Shown here: positions 26,901-38,100 of the stretch, piece by piece
Layout: each line of letters begins with the position of its first letter
Numbering within the stretch: position 1 is the stretch's first letter
Source: Acidobacteriota bacterium
Lineage (GTDB): Bacteria > Acidobacteriota > Thermoanaerobaculia > UBA5066
Length of the DNA stretch: 64,000 nucleotides
NCBI GenBank assembly: GCA_029781975.1
Contig: JAKOVQ010000023.1
Span: forward strand, 91,496 to 155,495
Reading direction: 5' to 3'
Program-made: the position numbers and the translations under genes
Notes under the pieces: generated by a model
Database searches by the model: none
Told to the model about the DNA's origin: nothing
The model's input: only the letters and a program-made list of their open reading frames with translations

Positions 26901-29193
26901 AGGGCCCCGGAGCTACGCCCTGTCCGGCACGAGCGCCGTCCGGGACGTCCCCGTCACGCAGGCGGTGACCCCCTTCGGGGAAACCGCCCGGATCACCGCC
27001 CGCAACGTCGACCTCGGGGGGCGCACCGCCCTCCTCGACCTGACGCTTCCTGTCGCCTATCACCGGCTCGAGACGCCGCTCCCCCCGGGACCCTACGCCG
27101 AGGGGGGGACGCTCACCGGTACCTTCCGGATCTCGGCCTCCGGGCGCGCCCGGGCGGCTGCGCTCCGCTTCGAGATCGGGACCCTCTCGGGCCAGAGCTT
27201 CACCGTGGTCACCTGCGTCCAGAAGCTCGCGCCGCTCGGCGCCCTCGAGACGCTCTCCGTGCCGATCCCGGTCGGCCGGAACGGGCTCTACGCCCGCTCC
27301 GTCCTGGTCGAGACGACGGGAGCCCGTGCCGTGGGCGCAACCGCCGACCGGCTCTCGCTCCTCGTCGAGCCCATCGCCACCACGGGCGACGGCGCGAGCC
27401 CCACCGTCTCCATCTCGATCCCGGCGCCTGGCACGCCGGTCGTCAGCGGCGACCCCCTCGCCGTCAGCGTCACGGCCAGCGACGACACGAGGATCGAGCG
27501 GGTCGACGTCGCCTTCGCCGGCATCACGAAGAGCTGCAGCTCCGCGCCGTGCGCCGTGACCTTCTTCGCCCCGGTCGTCTCCGCGAGCACGGCCCAGACG
27601 ATCACGGCCACCGCCCGCGACGGCGCCGGGAAGAGCGCCTCCGCGTCGGTCTCCGTCACCGTCGTGCCGCGCACCGGGGGCGGCTCCCAGGTCGTGGCGT
27701 CGGGCCCGGTCCGCGGCGACGGCGTCGCCCCCACGCTCCGCTTCCTCACCCCGTACGTCTCGCCCGCGCCGGTCGCCCCGGGGGCCCTCTTCCGGCCGGC
27801 CGTGGAGGCCACGGACGCGGACGGGATCGAGAAGGTCGAGCTCTCCCTCGGCCCGTCCGGCGAGCCTTGCCTCACCCTTCGTCCCCCGACGCCGGCGCGC
27901 GGAGGGTGCCTCGTCCCCGACGCGCCTGCCGGCACCCGCCTCACTCTCCGCGCCGTCGCGTTCGACCGCTCCGGAGACCGGTCCGAGCGCGAGACCGAGC
28001 TCGTCGTCGTCCCGGGTCCGAGGCTCGGCGAGCCCGGCGTCCTGCGCGCGTCTCCCGATCTCGTGGACCGGACCGTGTTCGTTGAGGCCGACGTGAGGCT
28101 CGAGGGGGCGCTCAGCGTCGGGTCGCTCGTCGTCCGCGACGGGGGCAGCCTCTCGGCCACGCCCGGCCAGGCGGTCGCGGTGAAGGCTCGCTCCGACGTC
28201 TTCCTCGACACGGGATCGGTCGTGACGGCGACGGGGATGGGTCCCGCGCCGTCGAGCGACGTCCCCGAGCTCGCCACCCCGGCGGGCGAGGGGGGCGCCC
28301 ACGGTGGCGACGCCGGATCCCGTCTCGGGTTCGACTCCTTCGTCACGCCTCGGCTGCCTGGTGCGTCCGGCGGCGACAGCCCCGACGGCGCCTTCCGCGG
28401 ATCCCGCGGCGGCGGCGTGGTCACCATCGAGGCCCACCGGATCGTCCTCGCCGGGACGGTCGAGGCCGGCGGAGGGCCTCAGCTGCCGGGCCGGGGAGCC
28501 GGGATTGGCGCGGGCGGCAGCGTCCGCCTCGAGGCGGTCTCCGAGATCCGGGCGACGAGCGGAGCTCTCCCCGACGGGCCCTACGCGCTCGTCTCGGCGG
28601 TGGGAGGCGCCGTCACTTTCGAGGTGCCGCCCGCCGCCCTCGGCGCCGGCGGACGCGTCGCCCTCGCGGCCCCTCTCGTCGAGGCCGTCGACGTCGACGT
28701 CTCCGGATCGGACGGCGGCGACCACGTCGGGGCCGCCGGAACGGCGTACGTGCGAGACGAGGGACACCCCAACGGCGTCCTTCTCATCCGCGGGCAGCTC
28801 GCGCCGGACCCCGAAGGGGATCCGCCCGCCGTCCCGATCGCCTCCTCCCACATCCCGGCGCTGGGCTGCGGCCGGCTCGAGCCGCGAGGTGAGGACGGCG
28901 TGGCGCAGCCCGGGCGCCGCCTCCCGCTCGGCCTCTCCGGCGTCTGGCTCGAGCTGACCGGGCCTTCGCCGCGCCGATTCCGCATCCTCGAGGGGACTCC
29001 CGACGGCTTCCGGCTCGAGCTCCCCGCCGGCGAGCCGAGGCTCTCGTCTCTGGCCGGTCGCAGCTACTGCGGCCTGGTCGTCCTCGACGGGCTCCTCGTT
29101 CGGCGGGGTGCTCGCGCCGTCTTCTCGGACCGTCTCGAGGTCCCGCCCCATCGGATCGTCCTCGACCCGAACTCCAGCCTGGAGAAGCCGTGA
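17959..29193 (+). CDS. Giant exported multi-Ig / carboxypeptidase-regulatory-like protein
   Basis: This 3744-residue protein starts at a GTG overlapping the previous stop; an in-frame ATG at 17971 may be the start instead. A signal peptide (LPLALLASLLVAGSLHG) is followed by a region of about 880 residues with CARDB/DUF11-like strands. From about residue 914 to 2115 come tandem carboxypeptidase regulatory-like units (GRVIGPDGTPLANAPVRL, then GTVVDGG, FxFxxVPxGxxxL). Two Big_5-type Ig domains (about 2135-2340), a run of Ig-like repeats (about 2345-3390, each with SxxxxVxVTVVPD boundaries) and a Gly-rich solenoid-like end complete it. No sortase or other anchor is evident. It is probably a surface fibre or scaffold. 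Both junctions are 4-nt overlaps. Confidence 0.8.
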   Translation: MRNAMRRRLPLALLASLLVAGSLHGGDVTLGSGQYRLIGASFDVTPVEQTVPVGVAAAVRTVFGGSAQTLAATGARVAAELSGPGVPSPVTISAAPGEDLVVPPLSVKGEYRLDNIRLADGAGTSIPAAHPSARIVVSDILVTRVTSHALTSAELASRGIVVNDSNFKAYSFALGLAIQGRTITIEIPTVIRTSTGYQPVGPPVVGIENRDERFVPPTVIAVPLSVEGMPDTTAPDPEVIEEGEVTPTPVFGVLVFPGNIRFLNQFFSVVLMVQNGAASGSALSIRDVKATISLPAASLRLAQTTPAVPDGEPLPVREPGPDNVLGTADDVSVIVAQATGQAELVTEGLRVGTHEVTCDLEATLDGLANQPPRKLTGRARGSVLVRDPSFGLTFNHPDVVRSGEDYELRVTVANTSTVLAQEVSISIDAASITGATPVGVPQGVDPVAALGSIPPGESRLAKFSFHATRTGRVVASSFTSDGPVVGSLRLRMGVTNDGIPLSPDTFIFPGVISALPPEVVDPATALIGIAHGLATMDPTAPGAGCAGLGVSCSARFGDGVVSDRVADLVTAARRTGLGEPVASAVADLTFAWLGEAAPSPGFDRVRRSNDHGRELEAGIAAVLGDHLAAAGPEAFRQTLLDAAFAALPPFDPALPLTGPVWAILDEGEASDPTARLYLGDQATGALTGLAPGEPGFVRDTPFSALFPLAGTGGGELGIVGIPGAAGVTLGISGRKTGTVGLTVFFPDGAGGFRQARFDGLVTVPGSVTNVLVTPGAAELLAISATDVLRTASAAAASPTPFAPYGAYQDLDASPVGTAVSLVFNRPLDRVGAADVRGYRLPAPRADGGSFERRVTGAFPGETDPRHVVLVSGTVISPFRPGDVVGTNVPGRDGALWNGTLPIVTRLSLPGGTVSGRVIGPDGTPLANAPVRLSEAATDDLSGEVFQATTSVTTTDAAGGFFFDYVRKQDGKPFRIDSFDAITGSKGYAVGSIRTQGQTVQVDVVLQGRGTVQGTVVDGGGSLLPGMIVRCSSGTDGGFRTAQLSDANGAFSFASVPVGNVQLQAEDPLTNRTAFATAVLGAPGAVATKELVLAQLPRTSLRGTVLHGSDGSPYPNVYVAGYGQLGEYFGVRLTGADGTFAFASAPAGNARLELFDPASSTGSLLVQAVTLVADLPAEVTLTVTETTPRYGSIAGVVRRTVAGVPVPAPGLVVFERSSGLRTTSSSDGSYRLDGAPVGNDTVVALDPSTGRSVSAQVGVQENLTSTADLLFADASLGSIAGVVVDQQGMPKSGVAVAIYDEGPPIVLVAHSVTAADGSFTLLDLPPGPHRVQATFAEQRGAISLRNAGASTVIVPGPGTTVSTTIQLRGWLTVTGRVIARVRDRDGVLHDNPVFAPVELQTSRFTDGQHNPDPEVGPLYVDGPSAYTTQSTDPESGTFRFDDVRGGPVRLVVRNPFYGDRELDLGFVQGDSSRGPLDVVFEGNIGVVDGYLFDADGTPVVGGSVTLSGAPGFTDFEARTRPAGPSNDAGYFVFPLVPFTPVATVRFTGTVNGVERFAEAHVSVSAQAPTARATLRALGVGTVGVRVVQPTGNDLVPVPGAQVRVEELGGLRRSFTQTTDAAGRASFPNVTEGHLTVLGRLGLFAGRASVFASGEGFQVDGVVTLTGTARVYGTVRSPVDGSAVPNANVVLSSLGGGGLSIGPLAAGTSAADGSYDLSDVPAVDGATYRVEAEDSGTLRHGRSTPFVLAAGDDREIDVIFRPRGSVAGRLTSFDGVTPFAGVPVDVRWEASAAGERWITVTTDGDGLYRADGVPAGSVSVSAYDALTGLSARGSGTLSSEGEVVTIDLRATPTGRVQGIVRAADGSPLGAAAAVPTVSLSASRTWTVTAKTYDFAGVPAAGDGFVLYASEPVSPFHAALSSGTVGAGQTATVDLRYGPFGTVNVHVRKPDPATPGAFLPAPGLVTIYQGGPYASRFPSWSSFRTDSQGDLTIIDVGGGFGLRVTAIEDGSGAAGSVEVPDFTSDGQTAETTVVVEPRGIVRGRILLPGGVDPAPQTAVGLYLKGYGVSPVSLPGATSTAVTGADGRFEMRDIPLRELFVVAGTASPVSSAYGDGELTPAAPILDMGDLVLDDVRPTVVSREPADGSTGVGLTPTIRFTFSEPIWPYGGSVGAFVRLSTAAGELGSYVPASLDATGTVLSITPNDPLPGNTLCEVRLLGGIRDRSLLEMGADVVLRFTTADLTNPVLVRSQPVSGQVQVSVLQNPTVVLSKPLDPASVAGGAHLERLDTPAGSIDLAPALQADGRTIVLNPSTPLVAEAEYQVVLDALRDVAGNPLLSTVRIPFFTRDDQAPSLTLDTPDTATPVEGTTHTYTVRYDDDDVKTVTLYLLAPTGEIRNAVQPDVSPPRTDRSVSYTVTLPRISAAGGTAIRVRTYATDFGGNGSQPVDLPLTLQVDAPPAISSAVPSASAVKVGGTFSVTVSATDDRSLNRIDATLAAGLEAVSTEVLASSATGRTELRTYRVRLDAAPGPASVSFVAQDGVGQLSPATPVSVTVVPDDPPSVAIVAPAANSTFLSGSSFPVTFSSSDDLGVASVTISLGGSQVTVPSPAGTATASLTAPMVASAQAASITAVATDSTGHTSSASVAVTVLPDAPPTVTVASPATGTHVQAGATLLLTGSLEDDNRRATLTATLGSVTRTASTVGPFTLAFAAPVVTVPTPVTLAVRARDNTGHEAAPVDVPLVVDPDTVAPTIAIGSPSAGATVIGGVGFSLVATASDDVAVTAFRYRIDGGAFIAVNGAVLSTQVPTSAVGAPTPLTIDLEAEDPSGHLAGASRQVTVVPNLPPTLAVTQPASGARITAGTAFSVAGSASDDSGVPTVTVTFDGVPRNAVGQEFSIGLTAPAVSTVTDFVLTVSARDPQGNASAPVAVPVTVVPDVGGTPTVALTAPAPAVLCADETSSVSLTFADNVGLFSGTAEVTGAFVSGPRSYALSGTSAVRDVPVTQAVTPFGETARITARNVDLGGRTALLDLTLPVAYHRLETPLPPGPYAEGGTLTGTFRISASGRARAAALRFEIGTLSGQSFTVVTCVQKLAPLGALETLSVPIPVGRNGLYARSVLVETTGARAVGATADRLSLLVEPIATTGDGASPTVSISIPAPGTPVVSGDPLAVSVTASDDTRIERVDVAFAGITKSCSSAPCAVTFFAPVVSASTAQTITATARDGAGKSASASVSVTVVPRTGGGSQVVASGPVRGDGVAPTLRFLTPYVSPAPVAPGALFRPAVEATDADGIEKVELSLGPSGEPCLTLRPPTPARGGCLVPDAPAGTRLTLRAVAFDRSGDRSERETELVVVPGPRLGEPGVLRASPDLVDRTVFVEADVRLEGALSVGSLVVRDGGSLSATPGQAVAVKARSDVFLDTGSVVTATGMGPAPSSDVPELATPAGEGGAHGGDAGSRLGFDSFVTPRLPGASGGDSPDGAFRGSRGGGVVTIEAHRIVLAGTVEAGGGPQLPGRGAGIGAGGSVRLEAVSEIRATSGALPDGPYALVSAVGGAVTFEVPPAALGAGGRVALAAPLVEAVDVDVSGSDGGDHVGAAGTAYVRDEGHPNGVLLIRGQLAPDPEGDPPAVPIASSHIPALGCGRLEPRGEDGVAQPGRRLPLGLSGVWLELTGPSPRRFRILEGTPDGFRLELPAGEPRLSSLAGRSYCGLVVLDGLLVRRGARAVFSDRLEVPPHRIVLDPNSSLEKP

Positions 29194-32100
29194 AATCCAC
29201 CCGCGAACCCGTCCTCCACACGGCCGCCGGCCTCGACGTCCGCGGCGGCCTCGCCAAGCTCGCAGGCCTGGCCGGCCTCGTTTTCTCCGGCCTTACCCTG
29301 CTTTCCGCTCCGGCGCTCGGACAGCAGGACCCCTTCACCGTCATGCCGGACCTCTCGGGTCAGGCGGTCTTCTCGGCCGCCCAGCTCACGGTCAACGGCT
29401 CATCCACCGTCGACTCGAAGGGGGTCAACGGGAGCCCGGGAGCCAACGACCAGGGACACGTCGTCTCGAACGCCGACATCACGCTCAACGGGAACGCCAG
29501 GGTGAAGGGAAACGCCACCTGCGGCCCCGGCAAGACGATCCGGACGAACGGGAGCTCGTCGGTGACGGGCGTGAGGGGCCAGCTCCCGGCTCCCCGCGAT
29601 CCGGCGCCCATCGACCTCTCGGGGCTCGCCGTGCAGCTGGCTGCCCGGAACGACAACGGGCTGATCGGACCGACGAGCAAGAACCACGATCCACTCCAGG
29701 GGCCGAACGGGACCGACCTCGTCCTGAACGGCAACGAGGCCCTCACCCTCCCGGCGGGGACCTTCTACTTCACGAAGATCACCGTCAACGGCGGCTCCAG
29801 GCTCGACCTCTCCGGCCTGACGAGGGTCCTCTGCACCGGCCCCGTCACCGTCAACGGCCAATCCACCGTGAACGAGGGGGGCGGCCCCTGGCAGCTTCGG
29901 CTCTGGGTCTCGGGCTTCCAGGTCGACCTGAACGGCGGCGGCGGGGTCAGCGGCTTCGTCTACGCCCCGTCCGCCCAGGCGACGGTGGACGGCGGGGCCG
30001 TCCTGACCGGCGGGCTCTTCGCGTCGCGCGTCACCCTCAACGGCGGTGGAAGGGTCACCCGTTCGGCGGACGATTCGGCGCCTCTGGCGCTCTCCCTCAC
30101 GAGCGGCGGCCAACCCCTCGGAGACGGCTCGGTCTTCCGGACGGACGTCGCCCCGGTCGTCACCGCCACGGGCGGGATCCCGCCCGTCGCCACCCGCGTC
30201 ACCCTCGACGGCGCGGCCTTCGTGGCCGGCACGCCCGTCACGGCAGAGGGGACCCACCGCCTCGTGGCGACCGCCGACGACCTGGCGGGCCGCCACGTCG
30301 AGGCCACCGTGACGTTTGTCATCGACCGGACGGCCCCGCGGCTCACCGTCCAGCGGCCGGCGAGCGGCGAGGTCGTCGCGGTGTCGCCCATCGACGTCTA
30401 TGGGACCTCGGACGACGCCGTCGGCGTGACCGTGAACGGCGTCCCTGCGGTTCCGACGGGAGGCGCCTACGTCGCTCGCGGCGTGGCGCTCGCCGAAGGG
30501 TCCAACACCTTGAGCGTCACCGGGGCGGACCGGGCCGGCAACGTCGGCTCGACGCTCTCCGAGGTCGTCCTCGACACGCAGGCCCCCACGCTCCTCGTCA
30601 CCTCGCCGGCCAGCGGGGCGATCACGAAGGAGCCGGCCATCCCCGTGCAGGGGACCGTCGCGGACGCTCACCTCGCCTCCCTTTCCGTCGGGGGGGTCGC
30701 GGTGCCCGTGCCCCCGACCGGCGGCTCCTTCTCGGTCGCGATACCGCTGGCCGAAGGGCCCAACGCGATCTCCGTCGAGGCCCGGGACGTCGTGGGGCAC
30801 GTGGCGAGCCGGTCGGCCGCCGTCGAACGGGACAGCGTCAAGCCGGTGATTCGGGTCGAGGAGGGGGGCGTCTCGCTCCAGGATGGACGCGCCTACGACC
30901 ACGACCTCGTCATCGCGCTCCGCGTCGTCGACGCGCATCCGGACTCCCTCACGGCGACCCTCGACGGTGCCGCCTTCGCTTCGGGGACGACGGTCTCGAG
31001 CGAGGGGGACCACGTCCTCAGCGCCGCCGCGAGGGACCTGGCCGGGAACAGCGAGTCGGTGACTCTCCGTTTCACGATCGACAAGACGCCTCCTTCGCTC
31101 GCGATCACCTCGCCGGCGCCCGGGACGACCGTGACGAGCCTCCCACAGCCGCTCGAGGGGACCTCGGGCGACGCCGTCGCGGTCCTCGTGAACGGCTTCG
31201 CGGTGACGCCGTCGGCGGGCCGCTTCACGATCGCGGCCTTCCCCTTCGCCGAGGGGCCCGTCACGGTCACGGCCACCGGGACCGACGCGGCCGGCAACAC
31301 GGGCACGGCTGCCGCCACCTACCTCGTCGACACCCTGCCGCCCCAGGTCGCGCTCTCGTCGCCCCCGGACGGGGCGATCCTCGGCTCGGTCCCCCTCTTC
31401 GTCAGCGGCGCGGCCTCCGACGCCAACCTCACCGGCGTCAGCGTCAACGGCCTAGTCGCGAGCCTCGGGCCCGACGGCCGTTTCCGGGCCGGCCCCTTCA
31501 GCCCCGCGGACGGTCCGGTCACGTTCACCGCCACGGCGACCGACCGGGCGTCGCGGACGGCGTCCACGAGCCGGACCGTCACCATCGACACGGTCCCCCC
31601 CGTGATCGCCATCCGCGACGCGGCCACCACCACCCCCGTCATGGAGGGCGCCCTCTTCAACGCCCCGGTCGCGCTGGCGGTCGGCGTCACCGACGCCACG
31701 ACCCAGGCGCAGACGACCCAGACGACCACGCTGGATGGCGCGCCCTACGCGGGCGGGGCGGTGAGCGCCGAGGGATCGCACCGCGTCGAGGTCGTGGCCC
31801 GGGACGGCGCGGGAAACACCGCGACGGCCTCGGTGACCTTCGTCCTCGACACGGTCGAGCCGGTGTTCTCCTCCCTGCTCCCCCCGGCCGGCACGATCGG
31901 GCGGACGACGCCGGTGACCGTCTCGGGCCAGGTGAGCGCCGACACGGTCACGGTGACTGTGGGCGGCCAGGCCGCCGCCTGCTCGGGCGGCGCCTTCTCT
32001 CTCGCCGGCGTCGCGTTGGCGGAGGGGCCGAACGACCTCCTCCTCGTCGCGACGGACCGGGCCGGAAACCAGGGGACGGCCACGCTCCGGCTCGTCCTCG

Positions 32101-35100
32101 ACACCACGAGCCCGGTGGTCGCCCTCTCGGCTCCCGCCGACGGGCAGCTCGTCGGCTCCCTCGGCGTCACGGTGAGCGGGACCGCGACCGACGCGAACCT
32201 CGACGCCGTGTCCGTGGAAGGGGCCCCGGCCACCGTGCAGCCGGGGGGCTCCTTCACCCGCGCCGGGGTGGCGCTGGCGGAGGGGCCGAACGTCCTCACC
32301 GCCACGGCGCGCGACAAGGCCGGGAACTCGGCGTCGGCGAGCGTCCACGTGGTGGCGGACTCGCTCCCTCCCACCCTGTCGATCACCGCTCCCGGCGCGG
32401 GCACCGTCCTCGGCGAGAGCCCGGTGACCGTGGCGGGCACCGCGTCCGATCCCCACCTCGACATCGTCCTCGTGAACGGCGTCGCGGCGGCCGTCGACGC
32501 CTCCGGGCGCTTCACCGCGGCGGTCCCGGTGACGGAGGGGGCCAACACCCTCACCGCCGTCGCCCGCGACACGCTGGCGCACCAGTCGCAGTCCAGCGTC
32601 AGCGTCACCCTCGACTCCGCGGCGCCGAGCGTCCTCGTCACCTCGCCGCAGGACGGCTCGCGTTTTCGGACGACTCCTCAGACCGTGCGCGGCACCGTCG
32701 ACTCGTCGGAGAACCTCGAGGGTGTCACGGTCAACGGCGTCGCCGCCACCCTCGCCGGCACCAGCTTCGAGGCCTCGGTCCCGCTCCTGGAAGGGACGAA
32801 CACCCTCACGACCCGCGCCCGCAAGACGACCGGGAAGGAGGGGACGGCCAGGATCGACGTCGTCCTCGACACCAGGGCGCCGGCCCTCACGACCTCCTCG
32901 CCGGCCGAGGGGCAGTCGGGGGTCTCTCTCACGCCCGAGATCCGCCTCACCTTCTCCGAGGCGCTCGACCCCTCGACCGTCGTCGACTCGTCCTTCACGC
33001 TCGCCGTTCCGGGCGAGGCCGCCCCTGCCCTCGCGGCCTCTCTCGGCGGCGCCGGCTCGAACGTCGTGGTGCTCCTTCCGGCGACCCCGCTCCTCGACGG
33101 GCGGCCCTACACACTGGCCGCCTCCGGAACGTTGAAGGACCTCGCCGGGAACGAGGTGGCGGCGCCCATCGCCATCCACTTCACCACGGTGGACCAGACC
33201 CCTCCGCCCGCCCCGGTCGTCGACGAGGTCCCGCCGGTCCTCTGCGCCTCCTCGCTCACTCTGACGGGGACAGCCGAGCCCGGCGCCACCGTCAGCGTCA
33301 CCGGCGGGACAGCGGGCGCCCAGGCGACCGTCGGTGCTGACGGCCGCTTCACGGTCGCCGTCCCGGTCTCGGCCGGATCGACCCTGACCCTCCTCGTCAC
33401 GGCTCGGGACGTCTCCGGGAACCTCTCCGCTCCCGCGACGGTCGGCATCACGGTGGACTGCGCGCCGCCGCACGTCGTCGACGTCGCCGCGGGCCCCTCC
33501 TCCGTGGCCGTCACGTTCGACGAGCCGCTCCTCCCGTCCTCGGTCGTGGCGGGCGCGACGGCCCGCCTCGACGAGACCGGTGGCAACCCGATCAGTGCGG
33601 CGGCGGAGCTCTCCGCCGGGGACCGGACGCTCACGCTGACCGCGAGCGGCGTCGACCTCGCGGCGATCGAGTTCACGCTCTCGCTCTCCTCCGGGGTCAC
33701 CGACCTCGCGGGCAACGCCCTGACGCCCTTCGTCAGGACCTTCGCGCCGCAGACGGTCTCCACCGTCCTTCTCGGCGAGGTCTACGACGACGCCATCGGC
33801 CGACCCCTCGGCGGCGCCACCGCCACGATCCTCGTCTCGGGGGGCTCGGCGACGGCCGAGCCTCACCCGTTTGCCACGGCCACCTCGGCCGGCACCTTCG
33901 CCGTCCCCGTCCTCACCGGTGACGCGCTCGTGAGGATCGACGCTCCCGGCTACCTCCCGGTCTACCGGCGGGAATCGATCGCGGCGGGCGGCTCCGGCTC
34001 CCCGGGCCCCTCCTCCGCCACCCTCTTCGACGCCCGCCTGACCCCGGAGGCCGGACCCGCGACGGCGACGAGCACGCCGGCGGGCGCGACCTACTCGGCG
34101 ACCTTCGGGTCGCGCGTCGTCACCCTCGAGGTCCCGGCGGGGAGCCTGCCGGCGGGCGTCGTGGCACGGCTCACCCTCCGCCGACCCCAGGGCCTCCCCG
34201 TCCTGGCGCCGCTCGGCTGGTCGGTCGCCTCCGCAGTGCGGGTCTCGCTCGGCGACGCGTCGGGCAATCCGCTCGCCCCCAGCGGGACGATGATGCTCTC
34301 GCTCCCCGATCTCTACGGGGCGACCTCCTCCACTCCGCTCGTCCTCGCGCGGCTCGACGCGGCGTCGCTCCAGTGGGTCGACGAGGGGACAGCGAGCCTG
34401 GCGACCGGCAACGACGGCGTCGCCGTCCTGACGGCGTCGATCGCCTCGGCGGGCGACTGGGCCGTCCTCGTCCCGGACCCGGCTCCGACCGCTCCGGACC
34501 TCCCCGCGCCGGGCATGCCGCTCGCCGGCGTCGCCCTTCCCGCCGAGGACCCGCTCGAATCGGCCACCGTCACGGCGAGCCCGGTCGACGTCCTTCCCTC
34601 GCAGACGGCCGACGTCTCCCTGACCGTCGCGACGCCCCGGCCCGTCCCCTCGGGCTTCCCGGTCCAGACCCTCGTCAGCGAGGACCTCACGCTCCTCGAC
34701 GGGTCCCACCTGGCCGCTCCCTCGTTCCTCTCGGACCTCGTCCTCCTCCGCCGGGGGGACGGCAGCCTCGGCCTCACGATTCCCGTGCGGGCCAGCGAGG
34801 GGGCCCGGCGCGTCGCTCTCTCGGTCGGCTTCGAGCGCTTCACCGTGAAGAAGTTCCCCTTCGAGGTGCGCCGCGGCGTCGTCGTCGGCTCCTCGGGCGG
34901 CACCGTGACCGGCCCCTCCGGCTGGTCGGCGACCCTCCCCTCCGGGGCGGTTCCGGGCGCCACCGCGCTCGCGCTGACGCCCCTCGGGGTGGACGAGCTC
35001 CCTGCCGGGATCCCCGCGGGCTTCGACCTCGTCGCGGCGGTGAGGCTGACGACGGGAGGCGTCTCGTTCGCGCTTCCCGCCACGCTGGCCTTCGCCGTCG

Positions 35101-38100
35101 CGGCCCCGCCGCCCGCCGGGCGCGACCTCCTCGTCGTCTCGTACGAGGAGCGGGCCGGCTTCCTCGTCGTCCGGCCGCTCGCCCGCGCCGCCTGGGACGA
35201 GGCGAGCCAGACGATCCGCTCGCTCCCGATCGCCCGCGCCGCCTTCCCCTGGCCCGGAGTCCTCGGCGAAGGGACCTACGCCGTCGTCTCTGCGCGCGAC
35301 CCGATCGCCTACGTGGCGGGCCGCGTCCTCGACGTGGACGCCTCGCCGCTCGGCGATACGCTCGTCTCCGCCGGGGACGGCTGGACCCTCCAGGCGGTCT
35401 CCGAGAGCGACGGCACCTTCGCGCTCGCGATCCGCGCCCTTCCGTCCTCCCTCGCCGCCGTCAGCGCCACCAGCGGGAACTCGGGCCTCCTCACCGTCAC
35501 CCCGTCGGCGCCCTCGCAGGAGATCACCGGGATCGAGCTGAGGCTCTCGGTGACCGCGCCGTACGTCACGGGGGTGACGCCGTCGCCCGGCTCGACGGTC
35601 CTCGTCGGCTCCCGCTTCACGGTGACCTTCTCCGAGCCCGTCGACCCGCTCTCGCTCACCTCGGAGACCTTCTTCCTCGTCGCGACCGTCCAGGGCCAGC
35701 CCGTCGTCGTCCCCGCCCGGACCCTCGCCGACCCGAGCGGCCTGACGGCCACTCTGGTCCCCGCCGGAGCTCTGCCCGACAACACGCCCCTCGTCCTCGG
35801 CGTCTCCCGCGCCGTGCGCGACCGGAACGGCTACGGCCTCGTCGACGCCATCTCGAAGCAGGCCGCGGACTACACGGCCTCGTACACGACCGAGGACCTC
35901 ACCCCTCCCGACGCGAAGCCCTACCTCGTCCGCGTCGGCCTCCCGACGGGCGACCCGAGCCCCGCCGTGACGATCACCGGCGCGCCCGGCGCCGTCTGCG
36001 GCGGCTGTCACGTGACGGCCTTCAACGACACCACGCTCGCCACCGCCAGCGCCGATGCCCTCTCGGACGGCTCGTTCAGCCTCACGCTTCTCGCCCGGGC
36101 CTCCGACACGATTCGGATCGAGATCGAGAAGCCGAACGGGACGAAACAGACCCTCGCCCCCGTCCCCTTCACGGACGACGGCGGGAAGACGGCCCTCGTC
36201 GGGACGCGAGGAGGCACCTGGGAGACTCCGGACGGCATCCGGATCGCCGTGCCCCAGGCCGCCTTCGCCGGCCCGGTCACCGTCGTCACCGCTCGGATTC
36301 CCCGCGCGGCGTTCGAGGCCGAGGTCGCCCCGCCCCGCGACCTCGCCTTCGTCGACTCCTTCCGGATGGACTTCCCGGTCCGGGCCTCGACCGGCTTCGA
36401 CCTCTCCTTCGCCGCCCCTGCCACCATCGCCACCGACCAGTTCGTCCTCGCCGAGGTCGTGGAGGTCTTCGGGCAGAAGCGGCTGATGGTGGTGGACCTC
36501 CTGACCCTCAGGAACGGCCGCCTCGTCACCGACCGGACGAGCCAGCTCCAGAACCTCCGCCAGCAGGGCTACGTCGTTCTCGTCGACCCGGCGTCCACCG
36601 CCGTCGGAGGCGTCGTCCGCGTGGACGCCAGAGCCCTTTCCCGCACGGCGCTCGGAGGCCCCGGGACGAGCGTCGACGACCCGAAGAGCTTCTTCGACGG
36701 CGTCTTCGAGAAGGGCACGTACGCGCTCTACAACGCCGCCGTCCAGATGGCGACGGTGGCCGGGACGCTCGGGGCGGGGAACACCGTGGCGACCTCGTCG
36801 TCGAGCGACTTCGTCTTCGACTCGACCCACGCCCTGAACCGGACCTACTTTCGCCTCTTCTGCCCGGTCGGCACCCCCTTCGACCTCACCCTCGTCGACC
36901 CCGACAGCGGTCTGACCCTCTTCCAGGGGAGCTACGGCGGGCCCTCGTCCTCCACGACGGCCTTCGTCGTCAACCCTCCCAACCCCGACCAGGTCAGGCC
37001 GGGGGTCCTCCAGGCGGGGCCGGCTCCTCTCTTCCGCTTCGACGCCCCGCCGGCCGGGGCCGTCCCGCTCGCGGTCACCCCGGGAGTCTCGGCCACGAGC
37101 GTCGGCAGCGGCGCGACCGTCACCGTGACGGTCACCGTAGCGGCTGGCACGGTGCCGGTGGGGGCCCTCCTCCGGCTCGTCGACTTCAACAGGCCCGGGG
37201 TCTCGCCTGCCACTCCCGCCGGCGCCGGGCCGTCGACCGTCCAGCTCGCGGGCGTCGTCCCGGGCGACCCGCTCGCCTTCACGATCGAGAACGTCAGCGC
37301 TTCGGCGGGGAACGGACTGACGATCCGGTTCGACGAGGAGATGAAGGCCCAGGGGTCGAACTGGAAGAGCCTCGTCCTCGTCGAGAACCGATCGGCCTGT
37401 CCCCCCGTCGGGTACGACGTCGTCGAGGAGCCCTCATCGGCCGGGGGAGTCCGCGAGCTGCTGGTCGTGCAGGGACCGTCCGGAGCGCCGGGAGTGCCGC
37501 CGGGGACGAGAGTCGGCTGGCTCCGATCTGGTTGCCCGTACAGCCTGCGAATCAAGCATGGCGCCACCGACGTCGCCGGCAACGAGATGGCCAACGACTT
37601 CGCGGCGGACTTCTCGCTGCCGCCGGACGACCCCATCTCGAGCCAGACCACGCCGGTCTTCCTGCGCAAGATCCTCTACCACGGCGGCCTCCTCCTGACG
37701 ACGGGTGAGGACCAGTCGATTCGCGTCTACGACGCCCGTCTCCCCGGGACCATCGGTGCCCAGTGCGACATGCAGCCGTCGGATCCAGCGCACCCCGGGC
37801 AGTGCCCGGCCGCGGACCCGCAGCGGACACTGGCGGCCCCGCTTCCCGGCGTTGGCCGGGACCTGGCCGTCGACCGCTTCGGCCGGCTCGTCTGCGTCGG
37901 CGGAGGGACGCCGGACAGCCAGGGGTCGAGCCCCGGCCTCGGCTTTCTGCGCCTTTACGACTTCGTTCCCACCTGCGGCAGCCCGACCTACGACTGCGGC
38001 CGGCGCCTCGCGCCTCGCGGGACGACCATCATCTCGGCGGCAGTCGGCGACGCCACCCTCACCTATCCCCCGCAGGGGACGCCCCGGAAGATCTCCCTGC

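Noticed and set aside
31452..36830. A 1792-codon minus-strand open frame inside the RHS gene.
   Set aside because: Shadow frame: Arg/Gly/Asp-rich, with no start signal and no domain.
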